NCBI GenBank assembly: GCA_946480835.1
Contig: CAMLLC010000012.1
Coordinates: forward strand, 12,477 to 76,476
DNA from: Entomomonas sp945283395
Lineage (GTDB): Bacteria > Pseudomonadota > Gammaproteobacteria > Pseudomonadales > Pseudomonadaceae
Length of the DNA: 64,000 nt
Direction of reading: 5' to 3'
Made by a program: the position numbers and the translations under genes. Positions 53,513-61,425 of the stretch are shown piece after piece. Below the pieces are notes generated by a model. That model did not search any database, was not told the DNA's origin, and was given only the letters and a program-made list of their open reading frames with translations. Within the stretch, counting starts at the first letter, position 1. Each line of letters opens with the position of its first letter.

Positions 53513-54220
53513 ATGTTAGATCTATCAAACACTGTGTATAACAGTGATTATACAAAATTAGCCTATTTAATTGCACGAAGCTTAGCTGATCTACGTTATT
53601 CTTTACCCAATGATGATCAACTTCTTAGTGTAATTAAAAATTGCGATAGCTCAGTTGAAGTAGCGCATAGTATTAACAAATACTATGTATCACTGCTAAA
53701 AGAAGCATTACTAAATAAAGCAGGAACATACAGAGCTGCTGTTGAAAAACTATTGAATGTTCAATACTGGAAACATGACGGTGACCCAAGTGGAGACCGT
53801 TGTAGTATCCATTTTTTACATTACATGTTTGAAAATCCAACTAGCGAAGATATAAATACATTCTGTAACTATATGGATTACTACAATTTAAATCTACATC
53901 TTGGGGGATTTAATGGTCATACAACTTTTTCCATAATACTACCTCAAGAGGCCTTTAATAAGCTAAAAGAGAAGCTAGCGTTTTTGGAGCATTATATATG
54001 TCCATTATCATTTCCCAGTACTAGAAAAAATAGTCAGCCTATCACTAAGGGCTATCTATTAGATGTTGGCCTTATGCGTCAACATGATACTGAAACTAAC
54101 AATTACTTTAATTATGTTCAAAGCACATTCAATGTAATTGAGAGTTACAACCGATTTATTCTTCATGCAGAAGATTTTTTACCAGATTATCTGATAATTA
54201 ATCTAGCTGAAGAAGAATAA
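53513..54220 (+). CDS. Tandem paralogue family B, member 1
   Basis: 235 residues, no named family. The pattern is shared with the next three genes: a start with YTKLAYLIARSLADLRYSLP, then an acidic PNDDQLLSVIK element, INKYYVSLLKEALLNKAG and a later F-x-I-x-F core. All-alpha then alpha/beta, soluble. It is the most divergent of the four. Function unknown. Confidence 0.62.
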   Translation: MLDLSNTVYNSDYTKLAYLIARSLADLRYSLPNDDQLLSVIKNCDSSVEVAHSINKYYVSLLKEALLNKAGTYRAAVEKLLNVQYWKHDGDPSGDRCSIHFLHYMFENPTSEDINTFCNYMDYYNLNLHLGGFNGHTTFSIILPQEAFNKLKEKLAFLEHYICPLSFPSTRKNSQPITKGYLLDVGLMRQHDTETNNYFNYVQSTFNVIESYNRFILHAEDFLPDYLIINLAEEE

Positions 54221-54232
54221 CCATTTAACACA

Positions 54233-54288
54233 CCCATTGGGGATATTCCCCAGTGGGGTATCTCCAGTTTTTTATTATCTTGGAGATA
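54233..54288 (+). promoter_or_regulatory. Leader switch L14 (before 54292 gene)
   Basis: H1 CCCATTGGGGA/TCCCCAGTGGG (54233-54243, 54247-54257). A GGGGATA (54239-54245) pairs with B TATCTCC (54259-54265), one G-U. B pairs perfectly with C GGAGATA (54282-54288), the SD. Confidence 0.8.
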
Positions 54289-54291
54289 GAA

Positions 54292-54990
54292 ATGTCAAAA
54301 ATGATAGCAAACATTGTGGCAACAGGTTATTCAGAACTTGCTTATGATCTGTATGATTTTGTTAAGAGTCGGGGAAAATTACCTGATGAAGAAGCAGTCC
54401 TACAGATACTTAAGGGTAGTACTGATTTTAATGAAATAGGTAATCAGCTAAATCACGTATTCTTAGAATGTACCAGAGAAGCCTTATTAAATGCAGTATC
54501 TCAGGAATACAGAGAAAAAGTACGTACTATGCTACTCGTGCAAGAGGATCTACAAGAAGACTCTACTCAAGATCAGTTTGTTATCCGATTTTTAGATAGA
54601 ACTTTAGACTATGTAGATACAGCTGTACTGCATGATTTGTATTACTCATTAAAAAGGTATGAGCGAGATTACTTGGCTAATAACCTTACAAGGAAAATAA
54701 CGTTTTCATTAGAAGCTCCTAATCAATTGATTGACTCATTGTTAGCAATAGAGGGATTAAATATCTTCCTCTATCAAACAGCAGTTGAACCAACGGATAA
54801 GAGTGAATATGAAACGTACATTTTGCACCAAGGACTCATTAAACAATTATGGAAGTCACAACAAATAAGTTTTGAAAAGCTGTCTCAGCTTCATAGCTTA
54901 ATACGTCCCTATATGGGGAGATTAAGAGAGGATTCTGTTACACATCCTTTTAATGCTGAATTTATTGTGATTAACGTAAAAGCTAACTAA
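54292..54990 (+). CDS. Tandem paralogue family B, member 2
   Basis: 232 residues. Family pattern: ATGYSELAYDLYDFVKSRGK, LPDEEAVLQILK, GNQLNHVFLECTREALLNAV, YREKVRTMLLVQE and DQFVIRFLDRTLDYV. It aligns along its length with the 55081 gene (TGYSPIADSLYEYIQLEGSL). The ATG at 54292 with GGAG upstream is used rather than the upstream opening at 54253. Function unknown. Confidence 0.65.
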   Translation: MSKMIANIVATGYSELAYDLYDFVKSRGKLPDEEAVLQILKGSTDFNEIGNQLNHVFLECTREALLNAVSQEYREKVRTMLLVQEDLQEDSTQDQFVIRFLDRTLDYVDTAVLHDLYYSLKRYERDYLANNLTRKITFSLEAPNQLIDSLLAIEGLNIFLYQTAVEPTDKSEYETYILHQGLIKQLWKSQQISFEKLSQLHSLIRPYMGRLREDSVTHPFNAEFIVINVKAN

Positions 54991-55002
54991 GTCTTAAAAC
55001 AC

Positions 55003-55073
55003 CACCCATTGGGGAAACATTATTCCCCAGTGGGAATGGTGTTTCTCCAAATTAACTAATATTTATTTGGAGA
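55003..55073 (+). promoter_or_regulatory. Leader switch L15 (before 55081 gene)
   Basis: H1 CCCATTGGGGAA/TTCCCCAGTGGG (55005-55016, 55023-55034) with outer CACC/GGTG (55003, 55038-55041). A GGGGAAAC (55011-55018) pairs with B GTTTCTCC (55041-55048), one G-U. B's right part TCTCCAAAT (55044-55052) pairs perfectly over 9 bp with C ATTTGGAGA (55065-55073), the SD. Confidence 0.8.
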
Positions 55074-55080
55074 TTTAATT

Positions 55081-55767
55081 ATGAGTCGTGTCATTGTGGC
55101 ATTAACAGAAACAGGCTACTCACCTATTGCAGATAGTCTTTATGAGTATATTCAACTTGAGGGTAGTTTACCTGAAGAAGATGAAGTTATAGCATTATTT
55201 AAAGACAATGCAGGTAACTTATCAGAGTATGGCCATAAACTAAATAGATTGTTTATAGAACGTGTACAACATATTTTATTATGTGGTGTTCCCAACTATG
55301 AGCAAGCTAAAAAACTACTAAGAATTGAGGAAAGTTTTTGTGAGGAAAACTCTAGTGAAGATAGCTTTAAAATTAGCTTTACTGGAATAACCTATCAAGA
55401 TCCGTCTACTGAGGAATTAGAAGCTCTTAATGAAGTCATTAGCAATTATAGCCTTAATTACTTACAAGGCAATGTAGAAGTAGCTAGTACTTATACCTTG
55501 TCAGTACCTGCAGAGGCAGTAACTAGGATAAAGGCAATAAATGATGATGGTATTTGTGAGCAACTAGTTGATTACAGCTGTGGCGTATCTAGTACTCATA
55601 TTATTGAGACAGGATATCTTAGAGAAAGTGCTGAAACATTAGATCATGAAGCTCTTGAGTACTATGAAGCTATCTGGAAAATAATCAGTGATTATATTCC
55701 AAGCTTTATGGAGATTAAGGAGCATAAGCCTAATTTTCTAGTACTTTATGTATCCTATGCAAACTAG
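55081..55767 (+). CDS. Tandem paralogue family B, member 3
   Basis: 228 residues. Family pattern: TGYSPIADSLYEYIQLEGSL, PEEDEVIALFKDN, GHKLNRLFIERVQHILLCG, YEQAKKLLRIEES and DSFKISFTGITYQDPS. Acidic, soluble, no signal peptide. Followed 9 bp later by a short fourth member without a leader. Function unknown. Confidence 0.65.
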   Translation: MSRVIVALTETGYSPIADSLYEYIQLEGSLPEEDEVIALFKDNAGNLSEYGHKLNRLFIERVQHILLCGVPNYEQAKKLLRIEESFCEENSSEDSFKISFTGITYQDPSTEELEALNEVISNYSLNYLQGNVEVASTYTLSVPAEAVTRIKAINDDGICEQLVDYSCGVSSTHIIETGYLRESAETLDHEALEYYEAIWKIISDYIPSFMEIKEHKPNFLVLYVSYAN

Positions 55768-55776
55768 GAGGTGTTT

Positions 55777-56187
55777 ATGAAAAATAAACTCTACTACACA
55801 CTGTGTCAACTAGATGGTGCCCATATTGCACAAAGTCTCTATCCATTTTTGGTAGATACAGGTCTTATTCCTGATGTTGAAGATACATTAGAGTTAATGT
55901 TTGATGCTTATTCAAGTGTTGAAGGTAAAATGACTACTCATAAAATGGCAGCGTTTATGAATGTAGACCAAAGAGAAAGACTAAAGACATACATCGAATG
56001 TCATTTAGTCCAAGTAGAAAACAGAGAAGCACTTAGGGAGGCACTAGTCTATGATGAATACACTGATGTTAAAAACCCTAGTCAAGATCGGTTTTGTATA
56101 TTTTTTCAAGGTAAAGGTTATAGTCCGACTGTCGAAAACATTGAAGTATTATGCAGAAAGATCAATGAGTTTGAAAAAGAACTATAG
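55777..56187 (+). CDS. Tandem paralogue family B, member 4 (short)
   Basis: 136 residues covering only the first 60% of the family: GAHIAQSLYPFLVDTGLIPD, VEDTLELMFDAY, QRERLKTYIECHLVQVEN and DRFCIFFQGKGYSPTVENIE, then it ends at FEKEL. AGGAGG 6 bases upstream supports the ATG at 55777 over a GTG at 55771. It may be truncated or a naturally short paralogue. Last gene of the array. Confidence 0.6.
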   Translation: MKNKLYYTLCQLDGAHIAQSLYPFLVDTGLIPDVEDTLELMFDAYSSVEGKMTTHKMAAFMNVDQRERLKTYIECHLVQVENREALREALVYDEYTDVKNPSQDRFCIFFQGKGYSPTVENIEVLCRKINEFEKEL

Positions 56188-56209
56188 TTTTTATCATATT
56201 TAGCATTAC

Positions 56210-56264
56210 GCCTACCTACTAGGGAGAACAAAAAAAGTTCTAATCTGGTAGGTAAGGTTTTTTT
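56210..56264 (+). terminator. Terminator at the end of the accessory array
   Basis: 12-bp stem with one bulge, CCTACCTACTAG (from 56211) with CTGGTAGGTAAGG, then seven T (56258-56264). It carries an inner hairpin AGAAC/GTTCT. The CCTAC-CTACTAGGGAGAA start resembles the left half of the leader switches (compare L13), as if a leader had become the terminator. Confidence 0.75.
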
Positions 56265-56296
56265 CGATGATTAATCAAAATAATCAGATTAAAGCG

Positions 56297-56698
56297 TTAA
56301 AGGTATTTTTTGACTAGTTTGTTGACAAGATCAAGGTATTCAGGAGAGTCATACATGTCAACACAACTTAAAAAATACATAGGGTCCATGTCTAATGGGG
56401 TATATAACATATTTTTGGGAATCGTTTTTTCAACATAATCCATGATTTCGTTGAAAGCTTTATTGCTAAGATTTGCCCCCTCAAAATAGCTACTTTGGGC
56501 TAATTCAATATCCTTTGGAATCGTATCCCCACGATGAAATTTTGATATGCAATAGGCTAATCCAAAAGGTTTTAAATTTCTCTGGGCTATTATAAAAGCT
56601 TCTGTTTTTTCTATTCTTGTTTCGGTCTTGATTTTGTCTTTTGCCAAACAAGGAAATGTAAAAGTTAAGAGCAGCAATATCAAACTTAATATTTTCAT
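56297..56698 (-). CDS. tai4: Tai4-like T6SS immunity protein
   Basis: 133-residue periplasmic protein with a signal peptide (MKILSLILLLLTFTFPCLA). The C-terminal part FLSCVDMYDSPEYLDLVNKL matches the Tai4 signature (Leu-x-Cys-x-Asp-x-Tyr). Tai4 proteins bind and block the Tae4 amidase in the periplasm of the producer. It lies 12 bp behind the Tae4-like gene, as cognate pairs do. Confidence 0.75.
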   Translation of the reverse strand: MKILSLILLLLTFTFPCLAKDKIKTETRIEKTEAFIIAQRNLKPFGLAYCISKFHRGDTIPKDIELAQSSYFEGANLSNKAFNEIMDYVEKTIPKNMLYTPLDMDPMYFLSCVDMYDSPEYLDLVNKLVKKYL

Positions 56699-56710
56699 AA
56701 GGGTATTATC

Positions 56711-57355
56711 CTATTTTAGTTCCCAAAACTGAAACTCTGTGACAATAACAGAATCTCGATAATCTCGTAAATAATCAGAGCCATCAGCAAAGTCAGAGCC
56801 TGTCCACAATGTGACATGTCCTGCCGCATCTCTCCATCCTGTAACTTTCATGTAAACAATCCCTTTCTTCTTAAATTTAGTCAGCTCATCATATAAATCA
56901 CTATTTTGTTTTTTCGTAGACATTACTTTTAAAGTATAAGGTTTATCCGCTTTTCCCCAGTTTAGAGCTAAAAAATCCCTAACCGTATAAACACCTGTAT
57001 AGTATATATTTCCATCAGCTCCTGTAAGTCTAGTTCCTCCTGATGGTTGTTTATTATCTTTAATAGGCATTCCACCATGATTTAATGCATAGCTGAGCCT
57101 TAATGCACAAGCATTAACATAAAGATTAGGATCTCTATTAAATTCTTTTTCAGCTGGCCCACCTATTAATTTATATTTTGCTGCTGTTTTCTTAATATCT
57201 GTGCTTTCACTTTTACCAGTATTATCAATGGTTACATAAGCTCTATAAACATTAGCCCATGCAGGTCTTCTAGGCTTAGTTGATACTGTTCTAGTACCTG
57301 CTCTAGCCGATACTCTACTACCTCTTCTATTCATTACTCTTGGTGGGGTTCCCAT
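56711..57355 (-). CDS. tae4: Tae4-like T6SS amidase effector
   Basis: 214-residue NlpC/P60-type peptidoglycan amidase, predicted to cut gamma-D-Glu-mDAP bonds in target cells. The catalytic Cys is in NACALRLSYALNHGG (Cys83) and the His in DAAGHVTLWTG (His180); a conserved GGTRLTGADG lies between. It is longer than typical Tae4 because of a basic Arg-rich N-terminal tail (residues 1-35), which may dock on VgrG. It starts 4 bp after vgrG with AAGGA upstream. Confidence 0.82.
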   Translation of the reverse strand: MGTPPRVMNRRGSRVSARAGTRTVSTKPRRPAWANVYRAYVTIDNTGKSESTDIKKTAAKYKLIGGPAEKEFNRDPNLYVNACALRLSYALNHGGMPIKDNKQPSGGTRLTGADGNIYYTGVYTVRDFLALNWGKADKPYTLKVMSTKKQNSDLYDELTKFKKKGIVYMKVTGWRDAAGHVTLWTGSDFADGSDYLRDYRDSVIVTEFQFWELK

Positions 57356-57359
57356 AATA

Positions 57360-59933
57360 TTAATCCTTTATAACAAACTTTTTATCATTAAAAATATTAG
57401 TGGCTATAGCTTCATTAGCATTGTTTACCGTAGCAAATATCTCAAACTGCTCGTCATCTGTTTCGATGGTTGCTTTAACTAAATCGCCTTCTTGATAGTT
57501 TTTGGTAAGGATATGTAAGTTAAGATCAGTATAAAACCTAGATACATCAGTCACTTTTATATGTTCATCACCATAAGAAAACCACATATCTATTATTTCT
57601 TGGTTATCTTCTGTACATTCAGATGAGATGAAATTTTCTGAGCTTTTTTCAGAGTTTATAGTAACTCCGCGATTTTGAAAAATATTAGTTACTACAGCTT
57701 CATTAGCTTCATTTACCTTGCCAAATACATCAAATTCCTCAGAACCTGTGTTGATAGTGGCTTTAACTAGTTCACCTTCGCTATAGTTTCTGGTGAGAAT
57801 ATGCACATTTAGGTCTACATAAAATCTAGATATATCATCTATTTTTATTTGCTCATCACTATGAGAAAACCAAATATCTACAATTTCTTTATCTGGACTG
57901 GATATAGGCATAGCAGGTGTTCCCTCCATAGGAACGCCACCCGTGAAAATAGGGGTAGTAAAAATACCTGCGGGATTTAACACAATATGTTGTCCACCTG
58001 CTTTAAGTGTTAAAGATAAACCACCATCTACCACTATTTGCTGACTAGCTTTAAGGTGAATTTCAATACCTGCTTCAGTCGAGAGTATGGTTCCTATTGT
58101 GGTATGTTCTGAATCAGTAACCATTTTATAATCATTCATCATAAGTTGGGTTTTACGATCTTTTATCGTCAGATGGTGTTCTTCAGCTTGTTGTTCTTGA
58201 TATCTATTGCCTACAATGGTTTCTGAGTGTTCATTTTGTACTTGTAGATGACTATTATTGCCTACTGTAACCGTATGGTTGTGTTTGGTAAGTTGATCGA
58301 AATCTTTCTGGGCTTGTACAAAGATTTGTTCTTGGTCTGCTAAGTCTTCTATTCTAATTTCATTTGAACCCACTCCGCCTTTTGAGGATGAGGTTTTAAA
58401 TACTGATCGAGTTTTGTGGGCAGGCAGCTCATAAGGGACTTTGTTTTTGCCGTTGTGGAGGGCACCTACTATCATGGGGAAATCAGGATCTCCTTCTTCA
58501 TATTGAATAAGAACCTCCATTCCTACTCTAGGTACTGCCACTGCACCATAACCTTTATGCGCCCAGCCTGTTCTAACTCTAACCCAATCAGAGGAGTTTT
58601 CATTGTATTGTCCCTGCCTGTCCCAATGGCACTGTATTTTTACTCGTCCGTATTCATCACAATAAATTTCCTCACCCGCTGCTCCTGTGACTATAGCTGT
58701 TTGGGTGCCCAATACTTTAGGTTTTGGATGAAATTTTTGTGGTCTATAGGGTACATCTCTTGGCGATAAGATAGAAACATTCCTGTACCCTTGGTTAAAC
58801 TCTTTTAAGGAAAACGCCAATGAGTCTGATAAAGGATAGTTGAAGTAGTTGTACAGTTGGCTTTGGCTAGCGGAAGTAGTGGTATTGGCTGTACTGGTAT
58901 CGCCAAAAGCTTCTAATACACTGGGTTGTTTACCTGCATGACGTATTTCTCTGATTAACCAAGGTTGTTCTGTGTCGGGTAAAGGATGATTGGTGACAGA
59001 AATAAATAACCCTGCATGTAACCCTACTACATCACTATCGGCTTCGGCGAGGACTTGGCTAGCTCTGAGTCGTTCTATTTCTATAAGAGATAATCTATCA
59101 CCCTCTTTTTTATTCAGATGCCTACTAGGGTAATCATAGCTTTCTAATGAGGGTTCTGTGGCTTGGTTTTCTTTCTCACTTTGGGTTCCTTTAGCATTAC
59201 CTTCGGGAATCTTCATATTGGTAAAATTATAATTTCTAAAACTTGCTTCTGTAGTACAGCTCGATACGTTGATATCAAAGCGTTTTATCACTCTTTTATC
59301 AGTATGTAGCCCCGTATCAGCTTGGTATCTAATAGCGTCGGCTAAGCTAGGAAAGAAGGGGTTAGCATCAGCAAAGGTCAGCACATGCTTTTCTTTACTG
59401 TGGGTAAAGAAATAAAATAGACCTTCACTTTCAGCTAAATGGTTAATAAAGTCATAATCAGATTGATCATATTGAGTCGTGTATTCTCTTATCGTATAAA
59501 CACTGCTATCTTTTAACTTAAAAGCAAAGTCTAGGCCTTCAGCTAAGCCATATTCACTCAAAATAGTACTAATGATTTGCGGTACTGTTTTGGTACGGAA
59601 GACCCGTTGATTAATTCTTTTTTTAAGATGGGTTAAGGTTGGGGTTAGGATGACTTTGAAGGTGGCGTAGTGGTTTCCTACTGCGGCTCTTTTGACAGAT
59701 TGCACTGTGCCGTGAATACCTGTTGTTCTATTACCATCAAAGGATAAAAAAGCAGGTTTGCTGAGTAGTTTTGTTATATCATAACGAAGATGATCACAAA
59801 CTAATGTAATTTCAACAGCATAGTCACTACTAATTGCTTCTACACCCTCAAAGCTTAGTACTTGTAACTTAGCAGAAGTATCCAATCCCTGTACATCAAA
59901 ATAGAAATGGGTACTATTAGCAGGCTCAAACAT
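57360..59933 (-). CDS. vgrG: VgrG spike protein with C-terminal double repeat
   Basis: 857-residue type VI secretion tip protein. The gp27-like N-terminal region has FRTKTVPQIISTILSEYGL, YTTQYDQSDYDFINHLAESE and GLFYFF. The gp5-like OB-fold has YCDEYGRVKIQCHWDR and WVRVRTGWAHKGYGAV, PRVGMEVLIQYEEGDPD follows, then the beta-helix or DUF2345-like part (about 520-680). Two copies of an 77- to 79-residue domain (683-759 and 779-857) form an unusual C-terminal extension. No other T6SS structural genes are in the window, so it must use a system elsewhere. GGAG precedes the ATG. Confidence 0.92.
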   Translation of the reverse strand: MFEPANSTHFYFDVQGLDTSAKLQVLSFEGVEAISSDYAVEITLVCDHLRYDITKLLSKPAFLSFDGNRTTGIHGTVQSVKRAAVGNHYATFKVILTPTLTHLKKRINQRVFRTKTVPQIISTILSEYGLAEGLDFAFKLKDSSVYTIREYTTQYDQSDYDFINHLAESEGLFYFFTHSKEKHVLTFADANPFFPSLADAIRYQADTGLHTDKRVIKRFDINVSSCTTEASFRNYNFTNMKIPEGNAKGTQSEKENQATEPSLESYDYPSRHLNKKEGDRLSLIEIERLRASQVLAEADSDVVGLHAGLFISVTNHPLPDTEQPWLIREIRHAGKQPSVLEAFGDTSTANTTTSASQSQLYNYFNYPLSDSLAFSLKEFNQGYRNVSILSPRDVPYRPQKFHPKPKVLGTQTAIVTGAAGEEIYCDEYGRVKIQCHWDRQGQYNENSSDWVRVRTGWAHKGYGAVAVPRVGMEVLIQYEEGDPDFPMIVGALHNGKNKVPYELPAHKTRSVFKTSSSKGGVGSNEIRIEDLADQEQIFVQAQKDFDQLTKHNHTVTVGNNSHLQVQNEHSETIVGNRYQEQQAEEHHLTIKDRKTQLMMNDYKMVTDSEHTTIGTILSTEAGIEIHLKASQQIVVDGGLSLTLKAGGQHIVLNPAGIFTTPIFTGGVPMEGTPAMPISSPDKEIVDIWFSHSDEQIKIDDISRFYVDLNVHILTRNYSEGELVKATINTGSEEFDVFGKVNEANEAVVTNIFQNRGVTINSEKSSENFISSECTEDNQEIIDMWFSYGDEHIKVTDVSRFYTDLNLHILTKNYQEGDLVKATIETDDEQFEIFATVNNANEAIATNIFNDKKFVIKD
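57363..57599 (-). repeat. VgrG C-terminal domain, repeat 2
   Basis: Encodes residues 779-857. The core EIIDMWFSYGDEHIKVTDVS corresponds position by position to repeat 1; LHILTKNYQEGDLVKATIE and NANEAIATNIF are also shared. Confidence 0.85.
57657..57887 (-). repeat. VgrG C-terminal domain, repeat 1
   Basis: Encodes residues 683-759: EIVDIWFSHSDEQIKIDDIS, VHILTRNYSEGELVKATIN and EANEAVVTNIF. An insertion of 19 residues separates it from repeat 2. Confidence 0.85.
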
Positions 59934-60109
59934 AGACTCTCCTATCTAATAAACCTTTTATTTAATATTATCTAATAGTTCTAATCTAATTGATCAATTA
60001 TAGCATAATGAAATGATTAGAGAGCCTAATACTACTTTAGTCTAATATATTAATTGTATTTATAAAGAGACTACTTCAATTGATTAGCAGCATTACTTTA
60101 TATAGATTG

Positions 60110-60640
60110 CTAAATAGTTGGGCTATATATTATTTTCAGCTTTCTAAATTGCCAAGGAGCAATGGCTTTCTGTGACCATAGGCCAACTTTATTAGCACGT
60201 GCGTATTCTTCCATGTATTCATATTGTTTATTTTTCTTTGTAAATGGGTAATACCAGGCCATGCCTTGTTGTATCATTTCTAGATTAACATCAATAGTTT
60301 TAGAGCACTCTGCACACGTATCATTAGGTATTTTATCTGGACAAGGAGCAGGGATATTAATATAGATAGTACCTAGAGTACGCCTGTATTTATCTTTCTT
60401 ATGGGTTTCTATAAGTACATTTTTTTTATAGACCAGATCAGAAAGGGCTTGCTTGGATTTACTTCCGAAAGCTTGCTTCTTTTCAGGCGCATCAATTTGA
60501 TAGAGCCTTATTGTTAGCTGTTCTTTTTTATCGGTAAGACAGGTGATTGTATCACCATCTTTAATGCCTACAACTTTACACTCAATAGAGTTAGCAACGG
60601 CAAACCAAGGGCAAAGCAAAAGTATAGGTAGTAATTTCAT
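60110..60640 (-). CDS. Secreted thermonuclease (SNase-like)
   Basis: 176-residue staphylococcal-nuclease-fold enzyme expected to cut DNA/RNA outside the cytoplasm. It has a signal peptide (MKLLPILLLCPWFAVANS). KDGDTITCL, the catalytic RLYQIDAPEKKQ and KYRRTLGTIY with its Arg pair, and GMAWYYPF then ARANKVGLWS match the family. Four cysteines in CPDKIPNDTCAEC suggest a disulfide-held insert. Such nucleases are frequent on conjugative elements and plasmids. Confidence 0.87.
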   Translation of the reverse strand: MKLLPILLLCPWFAVANSIECKVVGIKDGDTITCLTDKKEQLTIRLYQIDAPEKKQAFGSKSKQALSDLVYKKNVLIETHKKDKYRRTLGTIYINIPAPCPDKIPNDTCAECSKTIDVNLEMIQQGMAWYYPFTKKNKQYEYMEEYARANKVGLWSQKAIAPWQFRKLKIIYSPTI

Positions 60641-60691
60641 TATTTATTCTAAAAAATGTAATGCCAACATATTAGCCGATGGACTAGAAGA

Positions 60692-60716
60692 TAAAAAACC
60701 CAGTTAATACTGGGCT
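60692..60716 (-). terminator. Intrinsic terminator after the HU gene
   Basis: Stem CCCAGT/ACTGGG (60699-60704, 60709-60714) with a 4-nt loop and TTTTTT on the minus strand, 15 bp beyond the HU stop codon. Confidence 0.85.
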
Positions 60717-60729
60717 TAGCTTAAAATTA

Positions 60730-61035
60730 TTATTTTTTGGACTTGGTTTTTTTGGCAGAACTAGTGTTTACAGCCTCTTTGAGTCCTTTTCCTGCCTTAA
60801 ATACAGGTGCTTTTTTAGCAGGAATGGTCATAGGCTTGCCTGTTTGTAGGTTACGTGCTTGACGAGCTGCTCTATCTTTAACATCAAAACTACCAAAGCC
60901 AACTAATACAAGTGACTCACCTTTTTGTAAGGTTTCTGTCACTGTTTCCAAAAAAGCATTTAATACCCGACCTGCTTCAGCTTGGGTACTATTAGCTTTA
61001 GAAGCGATTGCTGTAATTAATTCTGATTTATTCAT
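60730..61035 (-). CDS. HU family DNA-binding protein
   Basis: 101-residue nucleoid protein. MNKSELITAIASKANSTQAE, VLVGFGSFDVKDRAARQARN and the DNA-clasping arm with GKPMTIPAKKAPVFKAGKGL are typical, plus a short Lys-rich tail (AKKTKSKK). This ICE-borne copy may help architecture at att or oriT, or limit the cost of the element; that is inference. Confidence 0.93.
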   Translation of the reverse strand: MNKSELITAIASKANSTQAEAGRVLNAFLETVTETLQKGESLVLVGFGSFDVKDRAARQARNLQTGKPMTIPAKKAPVFKAGKGLKEAVNTSSAKKTKSKK

Positions 61036-61115
61036 GCTGTTCTTCCTATGTAGTCAATGGTTTGAATTATATACTAAATTCTACAGTGTCTTGCTTTCTT
61101 TCGTCTAGCTATACA

Positions 61116-61424
61116 TTAGGAATCATCATGTGTTCCATATTGTTGTTTAAAAATAGCAAAATTTATATAACTCATGCGAATTAAACACTTATATAAGAGA
61201 TAAAATGGTGTTCCTATTGCATAAATTACATAACTTATTACCAGTAACCATATTCCAAGCGTAAATTGATCAACATATTCAATATGATTTCTTACTAAAA
61301 AGTTGCCAAAACTAGTTACTAAGACTCTAGTAGACCATACATATATAATGCCTAGCGAAACATATTTTAAGATAATAAGTATGATTACTTTTAGTTCTTC
61401 CCACTGCATTTTACTAAGTCGCAT
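61116..61424 (-). CDS. Small membrane protein downstream of the TraC-like ATPase
   Basis: About 102 residues with two to three hydrophobic helices (VIILIILKYVSLGIIYVW; LGIWLLVISYVIYAIGTPFY). I chose the ATG at 61424 because GGAG lies 9 bases upstream and it nearly abuts the traC stop codon; the open frame reaches back to 61490. No family recognised. It is probably cotranscribed with the ATPase. Confidence 0.65.
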   Translation of the reverse strand: MRLSKMQWEELKVIILIILKYVSLGIIYVWSTRVLVTSFGNFLVRNHIEYVDQFTLGIWLLVISYVIYAIGTPFYLLYKCLIRMSYINFAIFKQQYGTHDDS

Positions 61425-61425
61425 T

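Noticed and set aside
43640..56264. Leader elements as integron attC sites or CRISPR repeats
   Set aside because: They lack the GTTRRRY/RYYYAAC boxes of attC, no integron integrase is adjacent, sequences are not identical, spacing is gene-sized, and there are no cas genes. The conserved part is complementarity to the Shine-Dalgarno.
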